Assembly (NCBI GenBank): GCA_002240395.1
Contig: CP016836.1
Location: 310,001-374,000, forward strand
Reading direction: 5' to 3'
Origin: Xanthomonas citri pv. mangiferaeindicae
GTDB taxonomy: Bacteria; Pseudomonadota; Gammaproteobacteria; Xanthomonadales; Xanthomonadaceae
DNA: 64,000 bases
Shown here: positions 1 to 8,898 of the stretch, piece by piece
How the letters are laid out: each line of letters opens with the position of its first letter
How positions within the stretch are numbered: the stretch's first letter is position 1
Made by a program: the position numbers and the translations under genes
Notes under the pieces: model-generated
What the model saw: only the letters and a program-made list of their open reading frames with translations
Database searches by the model: none
Told to the model about the DNA's origin: nothing

Positions 1-1
1 G

Positions 2-2095
2 TTCGCGCGCTACAGCGTTGCCGAACTGCGCGGCTACAGCGACCACTGGCTCGAGGGCCAGGGCCGGCTGACCACGCCGATGCGCTACGACGCGGCCACC
101 GACCATTACGTGCCCACGACGTGGGACGAGGCCTTCGCGCTGATCGCCCGCCACCTCAACGCCCTGCCCTCGCCCGACGAGGCGATCTTCTACACCTCCG
201 GGCGCACCTCCAACGAGGCCGCCTTCCTCTACCAGCTGTTCGTGCGCGAGTACGGCACCAATAACTTCCCCGACTGCTCGAACATGTGCCACGAGTCGTC
301 AGGCACGGCGCTCAAGAAGCAGATCGGCGTGGGCAAGGGCACCGTGTCGCTGCACGACTTCGAGCTCGCCGATGCGATCTTCATCTTCGGCCAGAACCCG
401 GGCACCAACCATCCGCGCATGCTCGGCGAATTGCGCGAGGCAGCGCGGCGCGGCTGCGCGATCGCGTCGTTCAATCCGTTGCGCGAGCGCGGCCTGGAAC
501 GCTTCGCCGATCCGCAGGACAAGGTCGCGATGCTGACCAACGGCTCGACGCAGATCTCGTCGGACTACTTCCAGCTCAAGATCGGCGGCGATCTGGCGGC
601 GATCAAGGGCATGATCAAGCACGTGCTCGAGCGCGACGTCGAAGTCACCGGCCAGGGCGGCGGCTCGCTGCTCGACCAGGCTTTCATCGCCGAGCACACG
701 TCCGGCTTCGACGCGTTCGCCGCCGACGTGATGGCCGAACCCTGGGAGATCATCGTCGAGGAATCGGGCCTCGACGAGGCGCAGATCCGCCGCGCCGGCG
801 AGCTGTACCTGAAGTCCGAACGGGTCATCGCGTGCTGGGGCATGGGCATCACCCAGCACAAGCATTCGGTGGCGACGATCAACATGCTGACCAACCTGCT
901 GTTGCTGCGCGGCAACCTCGGACGACCCGGTGCCGGTGCCTGCCCGGTGCGCGGCCACAGCAACGTGCAGGGCGACCGCACGATGATGATCTACGAAAAG
1001 CCGCCGGCCGCGTTCCTCGATCGGCTGCGCGACGTGTTCGGCTTCGAGCCGCCGCGCGAAGACGGCTACGACACCGTCGGCGCGATCGAGGCGATGATCG
1101 ACGGCCGCGCGAAGGTGTTCTTCGGCATGGGCGGCAACTTCGCGATCGCGACTCCCGACACCGAGGCCACCGCACGCGGACTGCGCAACTGCGCGCTCAC
1201 CGTCAACGTCACCACCAAGCTCAACCGCACCCACCTCACCCACGGCCGCGAGGCGCTGATCCTGCCGTGTCTGGGCCGGACCGAGATCGACATCCAGGCC
1301 CGCGGCGCGCAGGGCGTGACCGTTGAGGACTCGATGAGCATGGTGCACCTGTCGTCGGGCATCAATCCGCCGGCCTCCGACACCCTGCTGTCGGAGCCGG
1401 CGATCGTCGCCCACCTGGCCCACGCCACGCTCGGCGAACGCAGCCGGGTGCCGTGGCTGGCGCTGATCGAGGACTACGATCGCATCCGCGACCTGATCGC
1501 CCGCACCTTCGACGATTTCCACGACTTCAACGCCCGGGTCCGAGTGCCCGGCGGCTTCCGGCTGTCGAACACGGCGCGCGACCGCCGCTGGCTCACCGAG
1601 ACCGGCAAGGCCAACTTCGTGCCGGCCCGGGTGCCGACCGACAATCCGATCCACCGCGCACGCCGGATGCACGGCGACCGGCCGGTATTCACGCTGGCGA
1701 CCACACGCTCGCACGACCAGTACAACACCACCGTCTATGGGCTGGACGACCGTTACCGCGGCGTGTTTGGCGAGCGCCGCGTGCTGTTCATCGCCGCCGA
1801 GGACATCGCCGCGCTCGGCATGCGCGCCGGCGATTGGGTGGACCTGGAAAGCCTCAGCGAGGATGGCGTGCGCCGGCAGGCCAAGCGCTTCCTGCTGGTC
1901 GAGTACGCGATTCCGCGCGGCTGCCTGGCCGCCTACTACCCCGAGACCAACCCCCTGGTGCCATTGTCGAGCTACGCCGACGAATCGCGGACGCCGACAT
2001 CGAAGTCGGTGCCGGTGATCGTGACCCCGCACGTACCCGACACCGACGCCGCGGCCCCGCGCCAGCGCGACATCCCCGCTGCCGTTGTCCGCTGA
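2..2095 (+). CDS. FdhF/YdeP-family molybdopterin oxidoreductase, 5' partial
   Basis: The reading frame is open from the window edge, so the gene starts upstream; 697 residues are visible and the first internal Met is at 80. It looks like the catalytic subunit of the YdeP branch of formate-dehydrogenase-like molybdoenzymes, which are cytoplasmic and bind bis-MGD. Recognisable segments are CSNMCHESSG, FGQNPGTNHPRML, CPVRGHSNVQGDRTM and GMGGNFAIATPD, plus a C-terminal molybdopterin-dinucleotide-binding part (RSHDQYNTTVYG, LAAYYPETNPL). The true substrate is unknown for most YdeP-like proteins, so formate should not be assumed. The 3' end overlaps the next small gene by 11 bases, which suggests translational coupling. 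No 4Fe-4S ferredoxin-like N-terminus can be judged because that end is missing. Confidence 0.88.
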   Translation, partial: FARYSVAELRGYSDHWLEGQGRLTTPMRYDAATDHYVPTTWDEAFALIARHLNALPSPDEAIFYTSGRTSNEAAFLYQLFVREYGTNNFPDCSNMCHESSGTALKKQIGVGKGTVSLHDFELADAIFIFGQNPGTNHPRMLGELREAARRGCAIASFNPLRERGLERFADPQDKVAMLTNGSTQISSDYFQLKIGGDLAAIKGMIKHVLERDVEVTGQGGGSLLDQAFIAEHTSGFDAFAADVMAEPWEIIVEESGLDEAQIRRAGELYLKSERVIACWGMGITQHKHSVATINMLTNLLLLRGNLGRPGAGACPVRGHSNVQGDRTMMIYEKPPAAFLDRLRDVFGFEPPREDGYDTVGAIEAMIDGRAKVFFGMGGNFAIATPDTEATARGLRNCALTVNVTTKLNRTHLTHGREALILPCLGRTEIDIQARGAQGVTVEDSMSMVHLSSGINPPASDTLLSEPAIVAHLAHATLGERSRVPWLALIEDYDRIRDLIARTFDDFHDFNARVRVPGGFRLSNTARDRRWLTETGKANFVPARVPTDNPIHRARRMHGDRPVFTLATTRSHDQYNTTVYGLDDRYRGVFGERRVLFIAAEDIAALGMRAGDWVDLESLSEDGVRRQAKRFLLVEYAIPRGCLAAYYPETNPLVPLSSYADESRTPTSKSVPVIVTPHVPDTDAAAPRQRDIPAAVVR

Positions 2096-2342
2096 CACCG
2101 CCCTGCTCGAAGCGCTGCTGCACGCGCTCGCCGACGCCCCCGACGGGGTCTCGCTGCCGCGGCTGTGCAAGCGCCTTGGCCTGCGCATGAGTGTGCTGCT
2201 GCGCATGCTCGCCTACCTGGGCGAGGACACGATCGGTGGCACCCACGGTCTGGGCTGGGTCCGCACCGTCGACGACGGCGCGCGGACCCTGGCCCTGCTG
2301 ACTGACACAGGCCGCCAAGCGTTGAATCAGGACGACGGCTGA
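2085..2342 (+). CDS. small HTH-like conserved hypothetical protein
   Basis: An 85-residue protein beginning with TTG inside the end of the molybdoenzyme gene. The central part (LPRLCKRLGLRMSVLLRML) reads like a helix-turn-helix or winged-helix core, followed by a short beta-hairpin (GLGWVRTVDDGARTLALL) as in small MarR/ArsR-like folds. I do not recognise a named family. The 11-base overlap with the upstream gene suggests co-expression and a role tied to that enzyme, for example in regulation or maturation. That role is inference from position only. Confidence 0.55.
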   Translation: MSADTALLEALLHALADAPDGVSLPRLCKRLGLRMSVLLRMLAYLGEDTIGGTHGLGWVRTVDDGARTLALLTDTGRQALNQDDG

Positions 2343-2433
2343 AACCGCACCGCGTCGCGGGCAACGCCCGCCACCCGGCGCCCCTCACTCGCCGAGCGGT
2401 CGATGCTCCCCGCCCTGCGCGGGCGATGCACCA

Positions 2434-2485
2434 CCTCCCCCGCGCTGCAGGGGAGGTCGGCCCGCCCGCGGGCCGGGTGGGGGCA
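2434..2485 (+). repeat. REP-like two-hairpin element
   Basis: CCTCCCC (2434-2440) pairs with GGGGAGG (2450-2456). It is followed by TCGGC, a second GC-rich inverted segment and a CCGGGTGGGGGC tail. The same pattern recurs near 23.8, 24.05, 28.4, 44.0, 46.0 and 46.35 kb, so it is a dispersed repeat family rather than a one-off terminator. It lies between two convergent genes and could also stop transcription. The rest of 2343-2584 shows nothing else I can name. Confidence 0.7.
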
Positions 2486-2584
2486 TGGGCCTGCCCGGGA
2501 CACCAGCGCCCGGGCAGCCCTCAATCCCTCGGCTGACCGTCTGCCTGCGATCGGGTCACGCGGGCCGGCCTTTCACGCGCGCGC

Positions 2585-4762
2585 CTATTGGCACCCCGAC
2601 GGCGCCGCGGCGACGATCGCGGCGAACCCGGGCGTTGCCGGCGACACGTACGGCGCCAAGCCGCCCTTGCCCGCCGTCGCGAACACATAGCGCGCCAGAT
2701 CCATGTCGGCCGGCAGCCAGTTGTCCTCGAACAGGGCGAGCGAGCGCGCATCGTAGAGCGCCAGCATGTCCGGCACCGAGCCGACCGAGCGGGTCAGATC
2801 CCCAGGCACCCCGTGCGCCTGGCAGTTGGCATCCGAGTAACGGACCACGCTGCCCGCCACGCGCAATCCCGACGTATCGCGCACGTCACGCAGCAGCACC
2901 GCGATCCAGTCGTCGAGGTCGTCGCCCTTGCTATTGACGCTGTTGTTGAGCAGCAGGTTGTCCTCGAACGCCAGACGCCCGCCCACGCGCACGCTCAGCA
3001 CGTCCTTGCGGTAGCCGTAGAAGACGTTGTTGAACAGGTGCGATTGCCCGCGCCGCAACAGCGGCACGCGGCGCAGGCCGTTGTAGGCGCTGTCGCCGAA
3101 CACGTCGTCGGTGGTCACGTATAGATTGTTGTGGACGGTGCTGGTGATCTGCGCGTCGATCGTGTGGCTGTCGCTCGAGCCGTGCAGCGCGGCGCGCTTG
3201 ACGTTGTGCAGCCGGTTGAACGACACGGTGATGTCGTACGCGCCGACCTTGACGTCGTAGGCCGAGTCGCCGGTGTTCTCGAACGTGTTCTGGTGGATCC
3301 AGATGTCATGCGAGGCGCCGGTTGAGCGCACCATGTCCGGGTCGAGGTCGTGGTCTTCGGTATGGCCGACGCCGACGAAGCGGTTGTTGGTGACGATCAC
3401 GTTGCGCGTGCTGTGGGTCGGACTGCCGCTGCTGTCGGCGCCGATCTTGAAGCCGCTGAAGATGAAGTGCGCGTTCGCGCCGCGGCCGTCGATCGTGGTG
3501 TTGGCGCGCACCATCGGCAGCTTCAGCGCATCGAGGCTGGCATCGTTGAGCCGCGCATTGAAGAACGTGTCCTCGCACGCGGCCGTCGATACGCCCCGAT
3601 TACTGCACCACAGCCGGTGATCGCGACACTCGGCGATGCTGGCATTGCCCAACGCGGTGCGCACCTTCGGGTCCGCACAGCCGTTACGGTACATACCGAT
3701 CTCGGTCGGCGTGGCGAAATCGACCTTGTCGAAGACGATCCAGGTCGGCGTGTCGGTCCCGATCGCATCGAGGATCTGCTGCTCGGGCGGCACCGCCCCA
3801 CTCTTGGTCACCACGACCAAGGTGCTGCCGCCGGCCGGCGCATAGCCGCCGGTGGTGCGGTGCCCGAAGCCGACCGGGCTGCCCAACGACTCGGACAGGC
3901 ACTGGACGATCGCCTGGTCGGTGGTCAGCACCGGTGACTGCCGCCAGTTCATCGACGGGGTCTCCAGCAGTTGCCGGCAGGCCGCGGCGATTCCAGTGCC
4001 CGGCCCGCCGCCTCCGCCGTCGCCGCCATTCGGCGCGATCGTCACTGCGACCGGCGCCGACTCGTAGGCGGTGCCGCTGCCGTCGAGCACACGGACCCAG
4101 TAGAAGTACGTGCCCGCCGCCAGGTCCGCGTCGGCGTAGCTGCCGCCGACCACATGGTCGGCCATGAGCGTGCGCCCTGCCGGATCGGCATCGACATCGC
4201 GGTAGATCTGTTGGCGCGCCGGCGTACCGCCGTCGACCGACCACGCCAGTTGCGCGATCGCGCCCGACGCGGTGGCCGACAGGGTGACCGTCCAGGGCGA
4301 GCCAGGCGGGTTCACGGTGCCATCGCCGGCATAGGTCTCGAATTCCGCCACTGCGGGCGTGCCATTGGCGCTGAGGATCTCGAAGTTGAGCTTGCTGAGC
4401 GAGACCGGCGCGAATGCGATCGTGCCTGCGCCGCTGCCGGTCGCCAGCACCTGGCCGTTGCCGTTGTTCACCAACCGCCAGTTGCCGATGCGGCCCTGCT
4501 GGCCGCTCGGCTCTCGGATCACCGCCGCGCCCACGCTGCGGGCCGCGCTCCACTTGACCGAGATCCGGCCCGTCGTGCCGCTGGGCGACCACCAGGTGCC
4601 GGCATCGCCGTCGATGGCGTTGCCGTAGCTCGTACCGCCGCCCTTGCTCGAACCATCGGCGCTCGCGCCCAGGCTCAGGTTGGGGCCTGTCTGCGCCTGT
4701 ACGCCGCCCACGGCGCAGACGCCCAATGCCGCCGCCAACAGCCACTGCCTTGTCGCTTTCAT
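2585..4762 (-). CDS. secreted pectate-lyase-like parallel beta-helix protein
   Basis: A 725-residue secreted protein. Residues 1-23 form a signal peptide ending VQA. Residues about 25-140 resemble a discoidin (F5/8 type C) carbohydrate-binding domain. Next come a fibronectin-III-like domain (WTVTLSATASGAIAQLAWS) and a Gly/Pro linker. From about residue 255 there is a right-handed beta-helix with PL1-type features: NTTIDGRGA, FKIGADSSG, NRFVGVGHTEDHDLDPD and IWIHQNTFENTGDSAYDVK. The start at 4762 has a strong AGGAGGTGA Shine-Dalgarno; an in-frame extension to 4882 has no such support. Pectate or another acidic polymer is the likely substrate, but I cannot confirm the catalytic Arg by eye. It stands alone, not in the xylan operons. 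Confidence 0.82.
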   Translation of the reverse strand: MKATRQWLLAAALGVCAVGGVQAQTGPNLSLGASADGSSKGGGTSYGNAIDGDAGTWWSPSGTTGRISVKWSAARSVGAAVIREPSGQQGRIGNWRLVNNGNGQVLATGSGAGTIAFAPVSLSKLNFEILSANGTPAVAEFETYAGDGTVNPPGSPWTVTLSATASGAIAQLAWSVDGGTPARQQIYRDVDADPAGRTLMADHVVGGSYADADLAAGTYFYWVRVLDGSGTAYESAPVAVTIAPNGGDGGGGGPGTGIAAACRQLLETPSMNWRQSPVLTTDQAIVQCLSESLGSPVGFGHRTTGGYAPAGGSTLVVVTKSGAVPPEQQILDAIGTDTPTWIVFDKVDFATPTEIGMYRNGCADPKVRTALGNASIAECRDHRLWCSNRGVSTAACEDTFFNARLNDASLDALKLPMVRANTTIDGRGANAHFIFSGFKIGADSSGSPTHSTRNVIVTNNRFVGVGHTEDHDLDPDMVRSTGASHDIWIHQNTFENTGDSAYDVKVGAYDITVSFNRLHNVKRAALHGSSDSHTIDAQITSTVHNNLYVTTDDVFGDSAYNGLRRVPLLRRGQSHLFNNVFYGYRKDVLSVRVGGRLAFEDNLLLNNSVNSKGDDLDDWIAVLLRDVRDTSGLRVAGSVVRYSDANCQAHGVPGDLTRSVGSVPDMLALYDARSLALFEDNWLPADMDLARYVFATAGKGGLAPYVSPATPGFAAIVAAAPSGCQ

Positions 4763-4892
4763 CTCCGTCACCTCCTGCGAAGCGGGGCTAGCCCGGAATT
4801 CGATCCACGAAACCGGATGCCGACGGACGGGGGGGGAACTGGAGTATGCACACGCCAGCGAACAATGACCACCGGGGGACAATCAAGCGAAT

Positions 4893-4911
4893 CAATGTCT
4901 TGCGGACATTG
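4893..4911. promoter_or_regulatory. inverted repeat, candidate operator
   Basis: CAATGTC and GACATTG are perfect 7-base arms around a 5-base spacer. The site is 131 bases upstream of the pectate-lyase start and 137 bases upstream of the small membrane-protein gene, in their divergent promoter region. A dimeric repressor or activator site is plausible. No matching regulator can be assigned from this window. Confidence 0.4.
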
Positions 4912-5047
4912 CATTGGGGCTGCGGCGGGCGCCGGACTGCAGTGCAGCGGTTGCGATCCAGCCGTGGACAGTGCGGCCGCAGGTCACGGCCGGCTCACGG
5001 CCCAGCCGCGACGCTTGCAGGGTTCGCAATCCACCACGGAGATCACG

Positions 5048-5278
5048 ATGGGAATGCTGAGATGGTTGGCGCTCGGCGCCGCAGGGGCTTTCGCTTACAA
5101 CGCCTGGCAGAAGCGCCAGACCGTCGCCGGCACGTCGGCGTCGGGCACGCTCGATGATGGCCGGAGCACGCCGCCACACGGCGATGCGATCACGGTCGGT
5201 GGACCCGATCGCGAAGTGCCCGACGCACCGACGACGCGGCCGGCGCATTCGAGCCGCAGCTTCGGCGACGAGGACTGA
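5048..5278 (+). CDS. small single-pass membrane protein, hypothetical
   Basis: A 76-residue protein. Residues 2-18 (GMLRWLALGAAGAFAYN) form one membrane helix, followed by a basic turn (QKR) and a long polar, Asp/Pro-rich tail. The ATG at 5048 has a GGAG Shine-Dalgarno about 7 bases upstream, and the frame ends at 5278. I know no specific function; small proteins of this shape are frequent in xanthomonads. It is divergent from the pectate-lyase gene. Confidence 0.55.
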   Translation: MGMLRWLALGAAGAFAYNAWQKRQTVAGTSASGTLDDGRSTPPHGDAITVGGPDREVPDAPTTRPAHSSRSFGDED

Positions 5279-5406
5279 GCCGAATCGGCCGCCGCATCGC
5301 GCTGCCCATGGCCAGCGCGATGTGGCGGCCCGCGTTATCTGCGACCTTGTGTTCCCGCACTCGCGGGCATTCGATCACGCCGGACAGACGGCGCCGGTCC
5401 GCACGA

Positions 5407-6246
5407 TCACTCCCACACCAGCTCGAACCAGCGCGTCAGTCGTTCGCCGGGCGCCAGTCGGCGTGGCGCGAGATTGAACGCATCCGGCGGTCCGCTTTGC
5501 GGTTCCACACAAGTCGCATGCGCGGCGGCGTCGTACACGACCCGATGGTCGCAGTCCGAACGCAACCGCAAGCGTTGCTCGCCGCGATACAGCACGATGT
5601 CGTCGCCACCCGGAAAACAGTCGTCCCAAGGCCCGGATGATGCAGGCGCGAGCGGTCGGGTCGCGATGCCGTCGTCGTCGCGCGGATAGACCTGCGTCGG
5701 CGCGAAGTCCACACGCTCGGGTTTGCGGAACCAAGGATGCCAGCCGATCTCTGCCGGCATCGCGTGCTCGCCGGCCGCAAGCGACAGCGTCAGCCTCACC
5801 CGCCGCGGCGCGACCTCGATCCGCTGCGCCGCAGTGCCGCCGAACGGCCAAGTCGCATCGGTCGGCAGCGTCAGCGACAACGCGATCGCATCGTGCGTCT
5901 GCGCCTCGACCTGCCATGGCAAGGCGAAGCCCACGCCGTGGATCGCATGCCCGCCGAAGTTCGTCGGCAACGCGTATTCGCGGCCCTCGAACCAAAACCT
6001 GCCACGTCGAATCCGGCCGACCCACGGCAGCATCGGATAGCAGCCCCAGGCGATCGTCGCCGGCCAGCCGTCGTCGGGGCCGACCAGGTGCGCGACGCCT
6101 GCGTGCACGATCTGCGCGATGCGCCCGCCCGCTTCGGGCGCGACGACGACTTCGGTCGCGCCGCTGCCGATGCGCAGCACCGGCCCCGGCGGCAGCGGCG
6201 TGGACGCATCGTCGCGGGTGCGCGAACGCGCGATCTCAGCCGCCAT
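5407..6246 (-). CDS. aldose 1-epimerase (mutarotase) family protein
   Basis: A 279-residue galactose-mutarotase-fold protein. N-terminal GPVLRIGSGATEVVVAPEAGGRI, then the family-like PMLPWVGRI and FGGHAIHGVGF segments and IGWHPWFRKP with the conserved His. It probably interconverts alpha and beta anomers of sugars released by the neighbouring GH43 enzyme. The gene overlaps the end of the GH43 gene by 11 bases and is last in a leftward operon: TonB receptor, symporter, GH43, mutarotase. No signal peptide is visible, so it should be cytoplasmic, matching a cytoplasmic GH43 enzyme. The substrate (xylose, arabinose or other) cannot be read from sequence. Confidence 0.85.
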   Translation of the reverse strand: MAAEIARSRTRDDASTPLPPGPVLRIGSGATEVVVAPEAGGRIAQIVHAGVAHLVGPDDGWPATIAWGCYPMLPWVGRIRRGRFWFEGREYALPTNFGGHAIHGVGFALPWQVEAQTHDAIALSLTLPTDATWPFGGTAAQRIEVAPRRVRLTLSLAAGEHAMPAEIGWHPWFRKPERVDFAPTQVYPRDDDGIATRPLAPASSGPWDDCFPGGDDIVLYRGEQRLRLRSDCDHRVVYDAAAHATCVEPQSGPPDAFNLAPRRLAPGERLTRWFELVWE

Positions 6247-7294
6247 AGGGCGCGATCGTGCGGATGCGACCCTGGGCGTCGTGATGCAGTTCGGTGACCT
6301 TGACGTCGCGCAGGTGGGTCACGCCGCCCGAGCGCAAGGCATCGTGATAGTACAGCCACCAACGCCCCTCGAACTCGACGATCGAGTGCTGCGTTGTCCA
6401 ACCCACGACCGGCTCGAGCAGCACGCCCTGATGAACAAAAGGCCCGTAGGGGCTGTCGCCGATCGCGTAGCACAGCAGGTGCGTGTTGCCGGTCGAGTAC
6501 GACAGGTAGTAGCGACCGGCGTGGCGATGCAGCCATGGCCCCTCGAAGAAACGGCGCGTGTGGTCGTCGGCGCGCAGCGGCCGGCCGTCGGCGTCGAGGA
6601 TCGCCACCTCGCGCGTGGGCTCGACAAGCCCGCGCATATCGGCGCGCAGCCGCGCCACACGCGGCCCCAGCGCAGGCGCCGCGCCGGCCGGTTCCTCGTG
6701 GGCCGCATCAAAGACGTCGTTGCGGTACTTCTGCAGCTGCCCGCCCCAGATCCCGCCGAAGTACAGATACTGCTCGCCGTCGTCGTCGGCAAACACCGCC
6801 GGATCGATCGAGTACGTGCCGAGGATCGGTTCGGGATCGGGCACGAACGGGCCTTCCGGCCGGTCACCGACCGCTACGCCGATGCGGAACAGACCGTCAT
6901 CGCACTTGGCCGGGAAGTAGAAGTAATAGCGGCCATCGCGACAGGCCGCGTCGGGTGCCCACATCTGTCGCGCGGCCCACGGCACGTCGCGCACATGCAG
7001 TGCGCGGCCGCAGTCCTCAGCCTCGCCGCCGGGGTGGTCCTGGCGCAGCACGTGGTAGTCCTCCATGCCGAAATGCCCGCCCTCATCGTCGAACGGGGCG
7101 CCGGCATCGATGTCGTGCGAGGGATAGATATAGAGCTTGCCCTCGAACACGTGCGCCGACGGATCGGCGGTGTGGATGTGGGTCACCAGCGGCGTCGAGA
7201 TCGCCCGGTCGGCGAGCGCCTGCAGGTCCGGCGCGGGCATCGCATCGGCTGTGGGCGCGCCGGCCGGCGATGCGTCCTCGGCGGGCGCGGTCAT
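6236..7294 (-). CDS. GH43 glycosidase (beta-xylosidase / arabinofuranosidase type)
   Basis: A 352-residue five-bladed beta-propeller glycosidase. The three GH43 acidic residues are recognisable: Asp in HTADPSAHVF (base), Asp in YSIDPAVFAD (pKa modulator) and Glu in FFEGPWLH (acid). There is no signal peptide; a Pro/Ala-rich stretch precedes the domain. It therefore acts in the cytoplasm on short xylo- or arabino-oligosaccharides brought in by the adjacent GPH carrier. The ATGA overlap (4 bases) with that carrier gene and the 11-base overlap with the mutarotase show tight translational coupling. Whether it releases xylose or arabinose is not decidable from the motifs. Confidence 0.88.
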   Translation of the reverse strand: MTAPAEDASPAGAPTADAMPAPDLQALADRAISTPLVTHIHTADPSAHVFEGKLYIYPSHDIDAGAPFDDEGGHFGMEDYHVLRQDHPGGEAEDCGRALHVRDVPWAARQMWAPDAACRDGRYYFYFPAKCDDGLFRIGVAVGDRPEGPFVPDPEPILGTYSIDPAVFADDDGEQYLYFGGIWGGQLQKYRNDVFDAAHEEPAGAAPALGPRVARLRADMRGLVEPTREVAILDADGRPLRADDHTRRFFEGPWLHRHAGRYYLSYSTGNTHLLCYAIGDSPYGPFVHQGVLLEPVVGWTTQHSIVEFEGRWWLYYHDALRSGGVTHLRDVKVTELHHDAQGRIRTIAPYGG

Positions 7295-8778
7295 GCCGCA
7301 GCTCCAGCAGCGCGCGCACGACGCGCACCGAGCTCATGTTCGATCCGAGTTTCCATCGGCTTGTCGATCTCATAGAGGAACAGCAGGGCCACGCCGGCCA
7401 GGAACGGCAGCGAGCAATACACGCTCACCGCCAGTCGGATGCCGTCGATCGCGGCCGCCGGTTGAACACTTGCGCCGGCCTCATAGCCGTAGCGCGCCAG
7501 GACCGCGGCGACCAGCGCGCCGCCGATGCTCAGGCCGACCTTCAGGCCGCACAACATCGCCGAGAAGATGATCGCGGTCGCTCGGCGGTCGTTCTTCCAC
7601 TCCGACCAGTCCGCGACATCGGCGATCATCGCCCATAGCAGCGGGATCGTGATGCCGTAGAAGAAGCCGTGCAGGATCTGCGAGCCGAACACCAGACCGA
7701 TCGCATCGGGCGGATAGAGATAGAACGCCAGCAGGAACAGCGTCGAGACCGTCAGCGCGCCGCCGAACACGTTGCGCTTGCCGAAGCGATTGGCCAGCGG
7801 CCGCGACAGCCCGATCCCGAGGATCATGCAGAGGATGCCGCCGGCGTTGAACAGACTGAAGGCCGAGGTCGGCGCGTCCTCCGGCCACAGAAAGCCCGCC
7901 ATGCCGGCGCCGGTCAGCAGCGCGTTGAGCCCGTCGATCGCGCGTTCGAAGCCCGTGCGCTCCAGGAACCCGGCCAGTGCGGTGGGGTCGAGGTAGTACT
8001 GGAAGTAGTAGATGGTCATGCCGCCCTTGAGGGCGAGCGCGACGAACACCAAGATCGTCAGCAGCAGCATCACCTGCCAAGGACGGTTGCGGGCCAGGTC
8101 GACCAGGTCCTGGCGCACGCCTGACGACTGCGCCGGTGTCGGCACGATGCGCTCGCGCGTGGTCGCAAACGTGATCAGGAAGAACACCGTGCCGACGATC
8201 GCAAACAGCGTCATCACGCTCTCGAAGCCGCGCACCCGGTCGCCGTCGCCCAGAATCAGCACCAGCGGCAGCAGCAGCACCTGGATCACGAACTGCGCGA
8301 TCATCACTGCGACGAAGCGGTACGCCGACAGGCTATTGCGCTGGGCCATGTTGCCGGTCAGCACGCCGCTCAGCGCCGCATACGGCAGGTTGTTGGCACC
8401 GTAGACCAGCACCAGCAGCGTGTAGGTCACCAGCGCATAGACCACCTTGCCGCGCTCGCCCAGTTCCGGCGTGCTGAAGGCCAGCAACGCCAGCGCCCCG
8501 AACGGCACCGCCGTCCACAGGATCCACGGCCGGAACTTGCCCCAGCGCGTGCGCGTGCGGTCGGCCAGCAGGCCGATCATCGGCGTGAACACGAACGCGC
8601 CCAGCAGGCCGACGACAAAGATGATCGTTGCCGCCGTCGCCGCCGGCAACGCATAGACGTCGGTGTAGAAGAACGCCAGGTACGTGATCAGGGTCTGGAA
8701 GATCAGGTTCGCGGCGAGGTCGCCGAGGCTGTAGCCGACCTTCTCCCTGACCGAGAGGACCTGCGATGCGTTGCTCAT
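7291..8778 (-). CDS. GPH-family sugar:cation symporter (xyloside/oligosaccharide type)
   Basis: A 495-residue inner-membrane carrier with about 12 hydrophobic segments. The glycoside-pentoside-hexuronide signature is present: GYSLGDLAANLIFQ at the N-terminus, DRTRTRWGKFRPW in the loop after helix 2, and a C-terminal ADVADWSEWKNDRRAT segment. The start at 8778 is chosen because it opens directly on the MSNASQVLSVREKVGYSLGD region; an upstream ATG at 8841 adds an Arg-rich stretch unlike the family. It lies 120 bases downstream of the TonB receptor on the same strand and overlaps the GH43 gene by 4 bases. Likely cargo is xylo-oligosaccharide or xyloside. Confidence 0.88.
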   Translation of the reverse strand: MSNASQVLSVREKVGYSLGDLAANLIFQTLITYLAFFYTDVYALPAATAATIIFVVGLLGAFVFTPMIGLLADRTRTRWGKFRPWILWTAVPFGALALLAFSTPELGERGKVVYALVTYTLLVLVYGANNLPYAALSGVLTGNMAQRNSLSAYRFVAVMIAQFVIQVLLLPLVLILGDGDRVRGFESVMTLFAIVGTVFFLITFATTRERIVPTPAQSSGVRQDLVDLARNRPWQVMLLLTILVFVALALKGGMTIYYFQYYLDPTALAGFLERTGFERAIDGLNALLTGAGMAGFLWPEDAPTSAFSLFNAGGILCMILGIGLSRPLANRFGKRNVFGGALTVSTLFLLAFYLYPPDAIGLVFGSQILHGFFYGITIPLLWAMIADVADWSEWKNDRRATAIIFSAMLCGLKVGLSIGGALVAAVLARYGYEAGASVQPAAAIDGIRLAVSVYCSLPFLAGVALLFLYEIDKPMETRIEHELGARRARAAGAAA

Positions 8779-8898
8779 TGTATCGATGTTCCCCACTGCT
8801 CCCGGACGGCACCGGCGCGGTGCCCGCATCGCCACCTGCAAGGCACCTGCGCACCGACGTCCGGGAGGAAGACGCCGGCGCGCAGGGCCCGCCCTGCC

